From Promethearchaeota archaeon (GTDB lineage: Archaea > Asgardarchaeota > Lokiarchaeia > Sigyniarchaeales > SOKP01): a DNA stretch of 64,000 nucleotides. Below, piece by piece: positions 15,878 through 25,216 of the stretch. Position numbers and translations under genes: made by a program. How positions within the stretch are numbered: position 1 is the stretch's first letter; the number at the start of each line of letters is the position of its first letter. The notes below the pieces were generated by a model, which worked only from the letters and a program-made list of their open reading frames with translations, had not been told where the DNA came from and did not search any database. Location of the stretch: positions 62,001 to 126,000 of the forward strand of contig JAUWGH010000003.1 of assembly GCA_030606485.1 (NCBI GenBank). The letters are read 5' to 3'.

Positions 15878-17188
15878 TTAAATTGTATTATCTTTATTCA
15901 ATCCTAATTCATCCTCCGCATACTTTTTTATTGCACTCCATTGGCTTTCACTTGTTCCATAATATTTAAAGAGAGCGATGCCTAAGCCAAAATCAAATCC
16001 TTTCATTTGTTTTAACATCTCTTCAGTATTACATTCTACGGAATTGGTGATTGACAATACAGGAGTATTACCGAATTCGTGAGCTCGCTTTTTCATATTT
16101 CTAATAAAATACCAATAGAAGAAATCACCTACTTTACCCCAAAACCATCCATCATCTCTAGTTCCCATTAAATAGGGGTATTCCATGGATGAGACAACAT
16201 CCAAAATCGTAGATATTTTCTGCCAATTTTGACCCAGTCTTTTCCTTGAAAATAACTTTTTTGGTCCAGGAAGACAAAACCATCCTGTGATACAATCTTG
16301 ATTAATGGATTTTATCGTATCTTGTAATTTCTGAGCATATTCTGCAATAGTATCGGCTTTAAAATCATACCATTCATTGCTATTAATTAATTTTGCTTTC
16401 TCTCCGTATTTATCATGAAATAATTTAACACAACGATCACAAGCACATAAATCAATAAATGCTCCATCATATCTGATATAATCTGCAAAAAAAGCTTTAA
16501 TATGATAATTCTTTACTATCTCTTTCGTTAGCTCTAAAAGATAATCAATATGCTCACTATTTGGACACATGAAACTAGTTAAGGGGATATAACCTTGACC
16601 CCGAGTGGCTCTAGAAGCACCAAGCTTTTCATCTATTTTATTTGTTAAGAATGGAATTTTTTTCTGATATTCTTCAAAGGAAATTCCTTCTGGTAAATCC
16701 ACTCTCAATTCACCTTCATTATGTGTTGATATTTCTCCTTTTTTATATTCTATCCCATGCTTTTTTCCACTTTTGCCGTGAACACTAACTCTTTCAGGAT
16801 GTAAATACCCTTGATAAGCATCATTCATTGATGTGAATGAAACCATTAATGCAATATTTCTATCCTTTCCAGCATCACAAAATTCTCCTAAAATGTCTCG
16901 ATCAGTAGGATTCCATCCAATATTTGTGTCCCAAGTACATGCACCATCAGTGTCTTTAATAACTAAACCAAAAACATTAATATGACACTCTTCTAATTTA
17001 TCCATTACCTCATTTACATTAAGACCATTTTGAGCAAATTTATAATCTAATTTTCTAAACCCTTTTGGACCTCTAACCGGCATCAGTCCCATAGCATAAA
17101 CTTTTTTTACTCCGAAATTTGTTTGTATATTTTCAATTTTCTTCAAATCCATTGAAAAATATTTTGACCAATCTACTGCTTTTATCAA
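15878..17188 (-). CDS. Putative glycoside hydrolase (TIM barrel, GHL-type)
   Basis: The 436-residue protein lacks a signal peptide and looks like a TIM-barrel glycoside-hydrolase relative. The best marker is FFADYIRYDG near residues 235-243, followed by a CACDRC pair. The DYIRY strand-end motif is shared with GHL10 and DUF4015-like putative glycosidases. Other barrel-like strands are NVFGLVIKDTDG, IALMVSFTSMND, and DVVSSMEYPYLMG, with acids at strand ends. Substrate cannot be read from sequence. The cytosolic location and the neighbouring deoxysugar genes suggest action on imported oligosaccharides, which is inference. Confidence 0.65.
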   Translation of the reverse strand: MIKAVDWSKYFSMDLKKIENIQTNFGVKKVYAMGLMPVRGPKGFRKLDYKFAQNGLNVNEVMDKLEECHINVFGLVIKDTDGACTWDTNIGWNPTDRDILGEFCDAGKDRNIALMVSFTSMNDAYQGYLHPERVSVHGKSGKKHGIEYKKGEISTHNEGELRVDLPEGISFEEYQKKIPFLTNKIDEKLGASRATRGQGYIPLTSFMCPNSEHIDYLLELTKEIVKNYHIKAFFADYIRYDGAFIDLCACDRCVKLFHDKYGEKAKLINSNEWYDFKADTIAEYAQKLQDTIKSINQDCITGWFCLPGPKKLFSRKRLGQNWQKISTILDVVSSMEYPYLMGTRDDGWFWGKVGDFFYWYFIRNMKKRAHEFGNTPVLSITNSVECNTEEMLKQMKGFDFGLGIALFKYYGTSESQWSAIKKYAEDELGLNKDNTI

Positions 17189-17356
17189 ATTAATTCCTAT
17201 TATTTCAAATTTTAAATATATTTATAATAGTTGATATTTAGAATTTTTTTTCAAACTAATTTTTTAATTAATTTACATTATCTTTTAAGATTCTTTGTAA
17301 TAAAATTTGGTTCTATTTCAAAACCTTTTATTTTTTATTGAGTGTAATTATTATTA

Positions 17357-18496
17357 ATGAACGCAAACAAGACTAGTAATAAAAGTACATTAAGTCAATA
17401 TTATGAAATTGATAATAGTATATATCAACGTTTTGATGCAAAAAATCATATGATCTATAGGCCTTTCTGGGACAAAACTTTACCAACTTACAGACAAATG
17501 TTTTTTACTAACATTGAAAAACACATTAAATCTAAGAAAGAAGGATATACACGCTTTGATTTCGCTTTTGTGAAAGCTGGATGGACAATCTATGTGAAAT
17601 TTCCATTTGCATTTGCATGGGAAGGAGAGAAAATTCATACAATAGATGAATATGGTACAAATTGGACAAAATCCAAATATATTATTGAAAATCCTAATGA
17701 ATTTACTCAAAAAATTAAAAAAGTTGCAAAGTTTTATGGAGCAACATTGGTAGGAATTACAGATATTGATGAAAAATGGATTTATAACACTGGTTTAAAA
17801 GCGAAAGCATTATCAAAAATCTTCTTGGAAAAAAACCGATTTAAATCTACTAAGAAAGATGATACTTTTTCTAAACAACCTATCTTCTTACCGAAAGGAA
17901 TTAATAAAGCTATTGTAATGGCAATAGAAATGAACTCAGATGGAATAGCAACTGCACCTGCACAACCATCCTCGGCATCAACTGCTATTGCGTATTCTAA
18001 AATGGCATTTTCAATAGCATGTGTTGGCGAATTTATTAGAAATCTTGGGTATAGGGCGATTCAATGTGGAAATGATACAGCTTTAAGTATTCCTCTAGCA
18101 ATCGATGCGGGTTTAGGCGCTTTAGGAAGATCAGGCTTACTAATCACTCCTGAATATGGTCCAAGGGTTAGAATTTGTAAAGTTTTTACAGATCTACCAT
18201 TAAAATCTGATAAACCTAACTCTAAATTTATTGAAATAGTGGATAAAACTTGTAGGGATTGTTATAAATGTGCTGATGCTTGTGAAAATGGTGCAATAAC
18301 TAAGGATAGAGAGCCGAGCTTTAAAGGAGAATCATCATCAAACAATCCAGGTATCAGGAAATATTACGTAAATGTCGAAAAATGTTTTGAATTTTGGGTA
18401 GAAAATAGCGGCGATTGCGGAAATTGCATCGCAGTATGCCCATTTTCTAAAATTAATAAATCTATAACACCTAGTGAATTTTGGAATAAAATATAA
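17357..18496 (+). CDS. Cytosolic reductive-dehalogenase-like corrinoid/Fe-S protein
   Basis: The 379-residue protein ends in the RdhA double-cluster signature: CRDCYKCADAC (Cys299, 302, 305, 309) and then CFEFW followed by GDCGNCIAVCPF (Cys343, 354, 357, 361). The interior matches the corrinoid-binding nitroreductase-like domain, with NLGYRAIQCGND and DAGLGALGRSGLLITPEYGPR. There is no twin-arginine signal, so it would be cytosolic, unlike respiratory RdhA. No RdhB membrane anchor gene is nearby. Epoxyqueuosine reductase QueG shares the fold but lacks the CxxxW second motif. RdhA-like genes have been reported from Lokiarchaeota metagenomes. Whether it dehalogenates is unproven. Confidence 0.82.
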   Translation: MNANKTSNKSTLSQYYEIDNSIYQRFDAKNHMIYRPFWDKTLPTYRQMFFTNIEKHIKSKKEGYTRFDFAFVKAGWTIYVKFPFAFAWEGEKIHTIDEYGTNWTKSKYIIENPNEFTQKIKKVAKFYGATLVGITDIDEKWIYNTGLKAKALSKIFLEKNRFKSTKKDDTFSKQPIFLPKGINKAIVMAIEMNSDGIATAPAQPSSASTAIAYSKMAFSIACVGEFIRNLGYRAIQCGNDTALSIPLAIDAGLGALGRSGLLITPEYGPRVRICKVFTDLPLKSDKPNSKFIEIVDKTCRDCYKCADACENGAITKDREPSFKGESSSNNPGIRKYYVNVEKCFEFWVENSGDCGNCIAVCPFSKINKSITPSEFWNKI

Positions 18497-18663
18497 AAAT
18501 AAAAAGTAAAAAGATATTTAATTAATATTTGTTGAGAGAAAAATTATTAATGTGATTTACTTATATTGTTTTTTCTAAATACCAAAATATTGAATTTCTA
18601 AAAATCTATTATTAATAGCATTTTTAATTGCTAGATTTTTAAAAAGGGTTTGAGAGTAGGTTT

Positions 18664-19206
18664 ATGACGGAATATAAATATATTTTTAAGGTTGCAATTT
18701 TAGGAGATGCCTCAATTGGAAAAACTACTCTAACATATAGATTTATAACAGGAGATTTTTTACAAACCCTTAAAAGTTCAATTGGAACCACACTCTATTC
18801 CAAACTTGTAGAATGTAAAGGAGATTTAATAAAACTACAAATTTGGGATTTTGCTGGGGAAAAAAGATTTCGATTTTTATTACCAGGTTATATTGAAGGA
18901 GCTAATGGTGTTTTTTTAATGTATGATATTACAAGTTCAATTTCATTTTTACACCTTCAAGAATGGCTAGATGTTGTAAGACAGCAAGAGGGACATATTC
19001 CTATAATGTTAATTGGATCAAAGCTAGATTTAAAAAAATATAGAATTGTTAGCACAGAAGAAGGTCTAAAGGCTGCAAAGCAATTTGGTTTATTTTCATC
19101 TATTGAGTTAAGCTCTAAATCAGGTGAAAATGTTGAAATTGCAATAGAATTGATGACTAAAATTTTACTGGTAGATACAAACAAAAAAGAAATGATTCAC
19201 CTCTAA
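18664..19206 (+). CDS. Rab-like small GTPase with altered switch II and G4
   Basis: The 180-residue single-domain GTPase shows G1 GDASIGKTT (14-22), switch I threonine region SSIGTT, G3 WDFAGEKRF (61-69), G4 SKLD (119-122) and G5 SSK (150-152). Two key positions differ from Rab/Ras: the catalytic glutamine (Gln61 of Ras) is Glu66, and the Asn of NKxD is Ser119. The same two changes occur in the GTPase at 33048, so they are shared features rather than errors. No C-terminal prenylation cysteine is present. The next gene, a sensor kinase, is 328 bases away, so no operon is evident. Confidence 0.92.
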   Translation: MTEYKYIFKVAILGDASIGKTTLTYRFITGDFLQTLKSSIGTTLYSKLVECKGDLIKLQIWDFAGEKRFRFLLPGYIEGANGVFLMYDITSSISFLHLQEWLDVVRQQEGHIPIMLIGSKLDLKKYRIVSTEEGLKAAKQFGLFSSIELSSKSGENVEIAIELMTKILLVDTNKKEMIHL

Positions 19207-19534
19207 ATTTTTTATTTAAGAATTACACTCGTTTTAGTATTAAGTTTTCGAAAAATTAATATAACTAGTAGATAATCTAAATTGATATAATATAAGAAAT
19301 AAGGCAAAATAAGGATTGGAATCTAAAGTTAAGGCATAATATTAAAGAGCTATATATATTTTCGGAAGAGAGAATTAATATCCTAAGATTTTGGGATCCT
19401 AATGGAATTTTTTTTTACATAAAATTGGAATATAGTAGCAAATTGAAAGCTACTTTTTACAATATATTTAAATTTATAATTTTGGATTATATACACTATA
19501 ACAAAAATTTTTCTCGGGTTAATTTGAAATTCAA
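19207..19534. other. 328-base gap with one hairpin/T-tract
   Basis: The gap is AT-rich and holds no credible reading frame. A perfect 6-bp inverted repeat, AGTAGC and GCTACT (19434-19439 and 19449-19454), runs straight into five T residues (19454-19458) and looks like a terminator on the plus strand, although it lies far from the GTPase stop and nearer the next gene. A TATA-like stretch lies near 19460-19500, a plausible promoter for the sensor kinase. Nothing else was seen. Confidence 0.45.
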
Positions 19535-22500
19535 TTGGGAGATGGATGTCATATTCTAAAGAAAATTCTATTTAGTTCTCTAAAGAAAATTAGAGAAGAG
19601 TATAAATCTTTATTTAACTTTTCTTTAGATTTAATTTTTGTCCATGATTTGAAAGGGAACTTCCTAGACGCAAACGACATTGCATTAAAAACTCTCGGTT
19701 ATACAAAAGAAGAGATATTAAATTTATCTTTTAAAGATCTTATGAATAAAGATCAAGCACGAATGGCATTTGATATGATATATCAAGCTGTTGAAAAAGG
19801 AGAACAAACTAAGCTTTTTAAGTTTAAACTCAAAACAAAAGAGGGCAATTTTGTTTATTTAAAATCATCTGGAATTCCATTAAAAGAAAATGGAGAAGTT
19901 TATGCTGTTCTATGTATTGCAAAAGACATTACTGAACACAAGAAAGTGGAGCAAAGACTAAAAGAATCCGAAGACAAATATCAAATTATGTCGGAAAATG
20001 CAAACGATTTAATTTTTATATTAAATAATAAACTTAAATTCGAATATATCAATGAACCACCTCTTTTTAAAATATTAGGATATTCTATTAATGATATAAT
20101 GAATACAAATCTGTTAAAAGTCATACATCCAGATGATCTTGAAAGATTTTTAAGAGAATTCAATGAGAGCTTTGAAAAAATTGAAGGAACCGTAGAGGTA
20201 AGAGTTAAACATAAAGATGGACATTATATTTGGACAGAATCCGATGGAAATGTATTTACAGATAAAGATAGAGAACAAAAACTACTCGTAATTTTAAGAG
20301 ATATAACAAAAAGAAAAGAAGGAGAGAAAAAGTTAAGAGAATCAGAAGAAAAATATCGGTTAATATCAGAAAATGCAAATGATTTAATATCTATTCTTAA
20401 TAAGAACTTTAAATTAGAGTATCTCAATGAAAAATCCATTTTAAAGGCGTCAGGATTTACAAAGGAAGAATTAATTGGCAAATCTGTGTTGGATTTCATC
20501 CATCCTAACGATCTTAAACAATCCTTAAAAAAATTTAGAGAGGTCTTTAAAACAGGCGAGGGTGTAATAGACGTTAGAACTAGACGAAAGGATGGAACAT
20601 ATCGTTGGTTTGAAACTAGAGGAAGTACATTCATAGATAATAATGGTGAAGTGAAATATCTTCTAGTTTCAAGAGATATTACTGAAAGGAAAATAGTAGA
20701 GCAAAAATTAAAAAAATCTGAAGAAAAATATCGGTTGATTTCCGAAAATACATTTGATATTATTGCTATTCTTAATGATAAGTTTGAATTAGAATATATG
20801 AATAAACAACCAATTACGAGAAATGCGGGATATACAATTGGAGAGTTGATTAAAAAAAAAAAAGTATTAGATTTAATTCATCCTGATGATTTAGGGGAAT
20901 CATTAAAATTATTGAAAAAAGGAGAAGGTTTAGTAGAATATAGAACTTATCGAAAAGATGGAACGTACAGGTGGGTTGAAGGGAGATTAAACACCTTTTT
21001 AGATGCAAATGGGGAAAAGAAATATTTGATTATTTCGAGAGATATTAATGAAAAGAAAATAGCAAAACAAAAATTAAAAGAATCTGAAGAGAGTTTAACT
21101 AAATTAAATAAAGATTTAGAGAAAAGAATAGAAGAAAGGACTAAAAAATTAAAAGAATCCGAAGAAAAACATCGTCTTATTTCTGAAAACGCAAATGATT
21201 TAATCACTATTCTCAATCAAAAATTCGAACACGAATATATTAATGAGGAAACTTATTTGAAAATTTTAGGTTATTCTAACGATGATATGTTGGGAAAAAC
21301 CCGATTAGATTTAATACATCCAGATGATCTTAAACAAGGCATGAAAGCTTTAAGAAATGGCTTTAAGTATGGAGAAGGAATAGCAGAATTACGACTTAAA
21401 CATAAGGACGGGCACTATATATGGATTGAAACTAAAGGAAAAACTTTTATCGATTCTAACGGAGAAACTAAAGCATTAACAATTTCAAGAGATATTTCCG
21501 AGCGCAAGAAGGTGGAGAAAAAAATTGCTAATTTGGCAAAATTTCCTTCTGAAAACCCAAACCCTGTGTTAAGGGTAAGTAGAGAAGATGTACTTTATAT
21601 TAATAAAGCTGGACAAAATTTGTTTAAAATTATTGAGGGCAGTGAAATTCCGAAAATATTAAAGGATGATGTTGGTAAAGCATTTAGAAGTAATACAACT
21701 GGGGAATTAGAGGTAGAAATCAACAACCGAGTTTTCTCACTCGTTATTACACCTGTAAAAGAAGCAAATTATGCAAATGTTTACGGGAGGGACATTTCCG
21801 AGCGCAAGAAGGCAGAACAGAAATTAAAAGAATCTAAAGAAAAATATCGAAGTATTCTCGAAAATATAGAAGAAGGATATTTTGAACTTGATCTGAAGGG
21901 TAATTATACTTTTGTAAATGAATATCACAGTAATTTCTTTGGCGTTCCAAAAGATGAAATGATAGGAAAAAATTATGCAGATTTTGTAGATCAGAAATAT
22001 ATAAAAATGTTATTCAAGATCTTCAATCAAGTTTATAGAGAAGAAGTTCCTAGTGCAAGATTTGAGATTGAAGCTATTAGATATGACGGGGAGAAACGAA
22101 TCTATGAGGGTACTTGTAATTTAAAATTAGATTCTAATGGAAAAAAAATAGGTTTTTACAGTCTAACCCGTGATATCACAGAAAGAAAAGAGGCAGAAAA
22201 GTTAATAATAGAGGAGTTAAATAAACTCACAGAACTTGATCGAATGAGAAGAGAGTTTATATCTAGAGCATCACATGAGTTGAAGACTCCTTTAACTTCC
22301 ATTTATAGTACTACTCAACTCCTTTTAGAGTTATATAAAGACCAATTAGGAGAAAATGCCTTAGAGCTTGTTGAAATGATTGAGAAAGGAGGATATAGGT
22401 TGAAAGGATTGGTCGAAAAATTACTAGATTTTTCACGTATTGAATCAGGAAGATTCCAGTTAAATAAGAAAATGGAGAATGCTACTGAGATTATTAGAGA

Positions 22501-22933
22501 TTGTATAAGTAATATAGCTTATTTAGCAAATAAACGAAATATTATTTTGAATGTGGATCTTCCAGAAAGATTTAATATAGAATTAGATAGAGTCAGATTT
22601 GAACAAGTGGTTATAAATTTATTATCAAATGCTATTAAAAACACACCCCCTATTGGTGATATTAAGATTAATTTAAGCAAACAGAATGAATTTATGGTGC
22701 TATCTGTAAAAGATAGTGGGGTAGGTCTTACAAGAAGTGAAAAGAGAACGATTTTCAAAAAATTCGGAAAAATTGAAAGATATGGAAAGGGTTTAGATAT
22801 AATTTCTGAAGGATCCGGTCTCGGGCTTTTTATTTCGAAGGAAATAGTAGAGAATCATGGAGGTAAAATTTTTGTTGAGTCCAAAGGAAGAAATAAGGGT
22901 GCAAATTTTATTGTAAAATTACCTTTTAAATGA
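19535..22933 (+). CDS. Sensor histidine kinase with seven PAS domains
   Basis: The 1132-residue protein starts with TTG and has no membrane helix, so it is a cytosolic sensor. PAS domains lie at about residues 20-140, 145-265, 270-390, 393-510, 540-665, 670-760 (short) and 765-890, most opening with SEEKYRLISENANDL-type repeats and closing with RDITERK. A coiled coil at 505-540 splits the fourth and fifth. HisKA follows with His914 in SHELKTP, then the ATPase domain with N box (INLLSNAIKN), DSGVG and GSGLGLF. No response regulator gene adjoins it. A multi-signal kinase feeding a remote regulator is the usual case in archaea. Two identical 19-base stretches 300 bases apart mark recent PAS duplication. 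Confidence 0.92.
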   Translation: MGDGCHILKKILFSSLKKIREEYKSLFNFSLDLIFVHDLKGNFLDANDIALKTLGYTKEEILNLSFKDLMNKDQARMAFDMIYQAVEKGEQTKLFKFKLKTKEGNFVYLKSSGIPLKENGEVYAVLCIAKDITEHKKVEQRLKESEDKYQIMSENANDLIFILNNKLKFEYINEPPLFKILGYSINDIMNTNLLKVIHPDDLERFLREFNESFEKIEGTVEVRVKHKDGHYIWTESDGNVFTDKDREQKLLVILRDITKRKEGEKKLRESEEKYRLISENANDLISILNKNFKLEYLNEKSILKASGFTKEELIGKSVLDFIHPNDLKQSLKKFREVFKTGEGVIDVRTRRKDGTYRWFETRGSTFIDNNGEVKYLLVSRDITERKIVEQKLKKSEEKYRLISENTFDIIAILNDKFELEYMNKQPITRNAGYTIGELIKKKKVLDLIHPDDLGESLKLLKKGEGLVEYRTYRKDGTYRWVEGRLNTFLDANGEKKYLIISRDINEKKIAKQKLKESEESLTKLNKDLEKRIEERTKKLKESEEKHRLISENANDLITILNQKFEHEYINEETYLKILGYSNDDMLGKTRLDLIHPDDLKQGMKALRNGFKYGEGIAELRLKHKDGHYIWIETKGKTFIDSNGETKALTISRDISERKKVEKKIANLAKFPSENPNPVLRVSREDVLYINKAGQNLFKIIEGSEIPKILKDDVGKAFRSNTTGELEVEINNRVFSLVITPVKEANYANVYGRDISERKKAEQKLKESKEKYRSILENIEEGYFELDLKGNYTFVNEYHSNFFGVPKDEMIGKNYADFVDQKYIKMLFKIFNQVYREEVPSARFEIEAIRYDGEKRIYEGTCNLKLDSNGKKIGFYSLTRDITERKEAEKLIIEELNKLTELDRMRREFISRASHELKTPLTSIYSTTQLLLELYKDQLGENALELVEMIEKGGYRLKGLVEKLLDFSRIESGRFQLNKKMENATEIIRDCISNIAYLANKRNIILNVDLPERFNIELDRVRFEQVVINLLSNAIKNTPPIGDIKINLSKQNEFMVLSVKDSGVGLTRSEKRTIFKKFGKIERYGKGLDIISEGSGLGLFISKEIVENHGGKIFVESKGRNKGANFIVKLPFK

Positions 22934-23104
22934 AATAATATAAGGAATAAAGTGAATTATAAAGGTAAAAAACTAATGATTTAATTTGGTAAATTAGATA
23001 AAATCTAATTAAAAAGGTTTGATAAAAATATATAAACTAATAGAATTAAGTATATAACTATCTTTTAGTTTATCATTCCAATTTGATTATTTTAAGTGAA
23101 AAAG

Positions 23105-24391
23105 ATGTCAAATAAAATAAAATCTGATTTTTCATTTTCAGAAATAGAAAATAAATTAAAATCTAAACCCTTATTCACGCTTATATTTGTCACAGTATTA
23201 ATGACTTTGTTTTTCATCCAAAGTTTAAAGGCTTATTTAACAGGATTATATATGGGCATGTATTATGCAGTATTTTCAGGGCAACCACAATATTATCCCA
23301 TCCTTCTTACTCTAATTTTTTTCTTTTTACCAGCCTTGACCAATACAATTGGTAAGAAGATTGAAAAAAGTCGTTTTATGATTTTTTCTATATATGTCAT
23401 TACTATCATTAGATTATTAATGGCATTTCATCTCCCATTTATATGGGAGGTTATCTGTTCGGGAGTAATAATCACATTTTACGGCTTTTTTATGAGCATA
23501 TTCCTTACGCTTTGGGTAGAGGAAGCTGATGATATTGAACTTAATCATAAAGTAATAATAATTACATTTTCTATTTTTTTTGCCTTTCTAATTGATTATT
23601 TAATTAGAACAATTGGTTTTTCCCAAGATATTTCACTATTACCACCGGGTTTAATCGCAGATTATTGGTTTATAACGCAATATATCTGGTTATTTATTCA
23701 AATTCCTTTAAGCTTTTTTTGTATCTATTTCACGAGATTGCATTTTCCAAGATTTTCCACAAAATCTAAAGAAGTTATAGAGAAAAAAGATAATTTCAGC
23801 ACTCTTTATTCCCTAATCTTTATAGGATTAGGAATGTTCTTATTTCTCTTAATTAATCTCTTCCTTTATCCCAACGCAATTGCCCAATATACTGCAACTA
23901 GTTATTCTTTTAACAATATTTTAAATATAGTTGCACTAATGATTGCGATTTGTATAATACTATTTGTAAACGTAGATTTAATTTCAAATATAAAAATAAT
24001 AGGTATTCTGAATGGTTTTATGATTTTGTCTCTGTGTCTATTCCTATTTCTTGGAAAAATTTTAACCTATATTGCAAGTATCCTCATTTCAATTTCTCTC
24101 GTAATCATGTATTTAAATTTCTATTTATTATTGTTCCGATTATTAAAAATAAATTTCAAATGGGAGAAATTAAAAACAATTTCTAATTCTATAACAATTG
24201 GACTCGCCTTTTTAGTTTTATTTATTTTATTGCATGCCTTTGCAGATGAATGGGCATATACATTTAAATTTTTAAAAGATCTAGGGCCATTCATATTACT
24301 GCTAGCAGGAATTATTTTTTCTATTTCAACTTGGTTTTCAATTATATTCAAAAAAAAAAGGAGGAGGGAATTAGATGAGGAAAAATTATAG
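23105..24391 (+). CDS. Twelve-helix membrane protein, partner of EEP phosphatase
   Basis: The protein of about 428 residues has roughly 12 hydrophobic helices, with a short cytosolic head (MSNKIKSDFSFSEIENK) and a basic tail (KKKRRRELDEEKL). It has no clear transporter signature that I recognise, though helix number and charged inter-helix loops resemble MFS-like or PGAP2IP-like proteins. I chose ATG 23105, but a GTG nine bases upstream is possible. Its 3' end overlaps the start of the EEP gene by 17 bases, with the Shine-Dalgarno of that gene inside its coding end, so the two are translationally coupled. This argues for a joint function at the membrane. Confidence 0.75.
   Translation: MSNKIKSDFSFSEIENKLKSKPLFTLIFVTVLMTLFFIQSLKAYLTGLYMGMYYAVFSGQPQYYPILLTLIFFFLPALTNTIGKKIEKSRFMIFSIYVITIIRLLMAFHLPFIWEVICSGVIITFYGFFMSIFLTLWVEEADDIELNHKVIIITFSIFFAFLIDYLIRTIGFSQDISLLPPGLIADYWFITQYIWLFIQIPLSFFCIYFTRLHFPRFSTKSKEVIEKKDNFSTLYSLIFIGLGMFLFLLINLFLYPNAIAQYTATSYSFNNILNIVALMIAICIILFVNVDLISNIKIIGILNGFMILSLCLFLFLGKILTYIASILISISLVIMYLNFYLLLFRLLKINFKWEKLKTISNSITIGLAFLVLFILLHAFADEWAYTFKFLKDLGPFILLLAGIIFSISTWFSIIFKKKRRRELDEEKL
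24360..24364 (+). promoter_or_regulatory. Shine-Dalgarno inside upstream gene
   Basis: GGAGG (within GGAGGAGGG) lies 10 bases before the ATG at 24375 and inside the end of the preceding membrane-protein gene. It fixes the EEP start and indicates coupled translation. Confidence 0.75.
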
Positions 24392-25202
24392 AATTATTCT
24401 TATATTTTTATTTTTCATTCCGCTGATATTTTCAATTATAATGTTTGGAGTTAGCGAAACACCTGTAGAAAGTTCAACAAAAAATGAATTTACGTTTATG
24501 ACATATAACATTCATTTTGGACAAGGTGGAGATAATTTACTAAATTTTGAACGGTTAGCGCAGAACATTTTAGTCGCAGAACCCGATATCATTGGACTTC
24601 AAGAAGTAGAAAATGGTAGAATGACAACTCAAGGGGTAGATATGGCATTTTGGTTAGCAAAAAGGTTAAATATGTATTATTATTATTATCCTGCAGAAAG
24701 TGAACATGCATGGGGTTGTGCACTCCTAAGTAAATATCCTATTACATTTAAAATTGGCGAACAGATACCAAGCATTTCTATGAGAAGGGTTTATATCCAT
24801 TGCGTCGTTAGAATAAATAGTTCACTCGAGTTAGATGTATTTGTAACACATCTTGGGATTAGAGGAGAGAATTTAACAAGACAAGTAAATTTTCTCGTCG
24901 AAAATATAGAGGAGGTTTTTACTTCTTCTACAAAACCTAAAATTTTAATGGGAGACTTTAATCTGCGTGAGAATTGGACTCATCCCGAAGAATCTACACT
25001 TTATCCGATTCATTCCTATTTTAACAATACCGCTGAAGCAGTTCCTATTGATCAACGAGCAAGAATTGATCATATTTACGCCTCGGGTTATCAAGAGGTT
25101 GTTGATTACTATATACTTAGCGATATGCTTCCTGAAGTTGATAATCCCGCTGAATTTGGTTCTGATCATTATCCTACCGTAGCAACTTTAACTTTTCCTT
25201 AA
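24375..25202 (+). CDS. Membrane-anchored EEP phosphatase/nuclease (CWH43-C-like)
   Basis: Residues 5-25 are a hydrophobic signal anchor, so the catalytic domain is outside the cell. The endonuclease/exonuclease/phosphatase fold is complete: Asn45 (TYNIHFG), Glu77 (IGLQEVE), His159 (THLG), Asp194 and Asn196 (GDFN), Asp232 (RIDHIY) and Asp264-His265 (SDHYP). The GLQEVExGR...GVD stretch resembles the C-terminal domain of CWH43/PGAP2IP, a eukaryotic protein that combines a polytopic membrane part with an EEP domain in GPI-lipid remodelling. Here both parts would be separate, overlapping genes. Substrate could be a lipid or sugar phosphodiester. Nuclease activity is the alternative. Confidence 0.85.
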   Translation: MRKNYRIILIFLFFIPLIFSIIMFGVSETPVESSTKNEFTFMTYNIHFGQGGDNLLNFERLAQNILVAEPDIIGLQEVENGRMTTQGVDMAFWLAKRLNMYYYYYPAESEHAWGCALLSKYPITFKIGEQIPSISMRRVYIHCVVRINSSLELDVFVTHLGIRGENLTRQVNFLVENIEEVFTSSTKPKILMGDFNLRENWTHPEESTLYPIHSYFNNTAEAVPIDQRARIDHIYASGYQEVVDYYILSDMLPEVDNPAEFGSDHYPTVATLTFP

Positions 25203-25216
25203 AAAGGAATGAAAAT

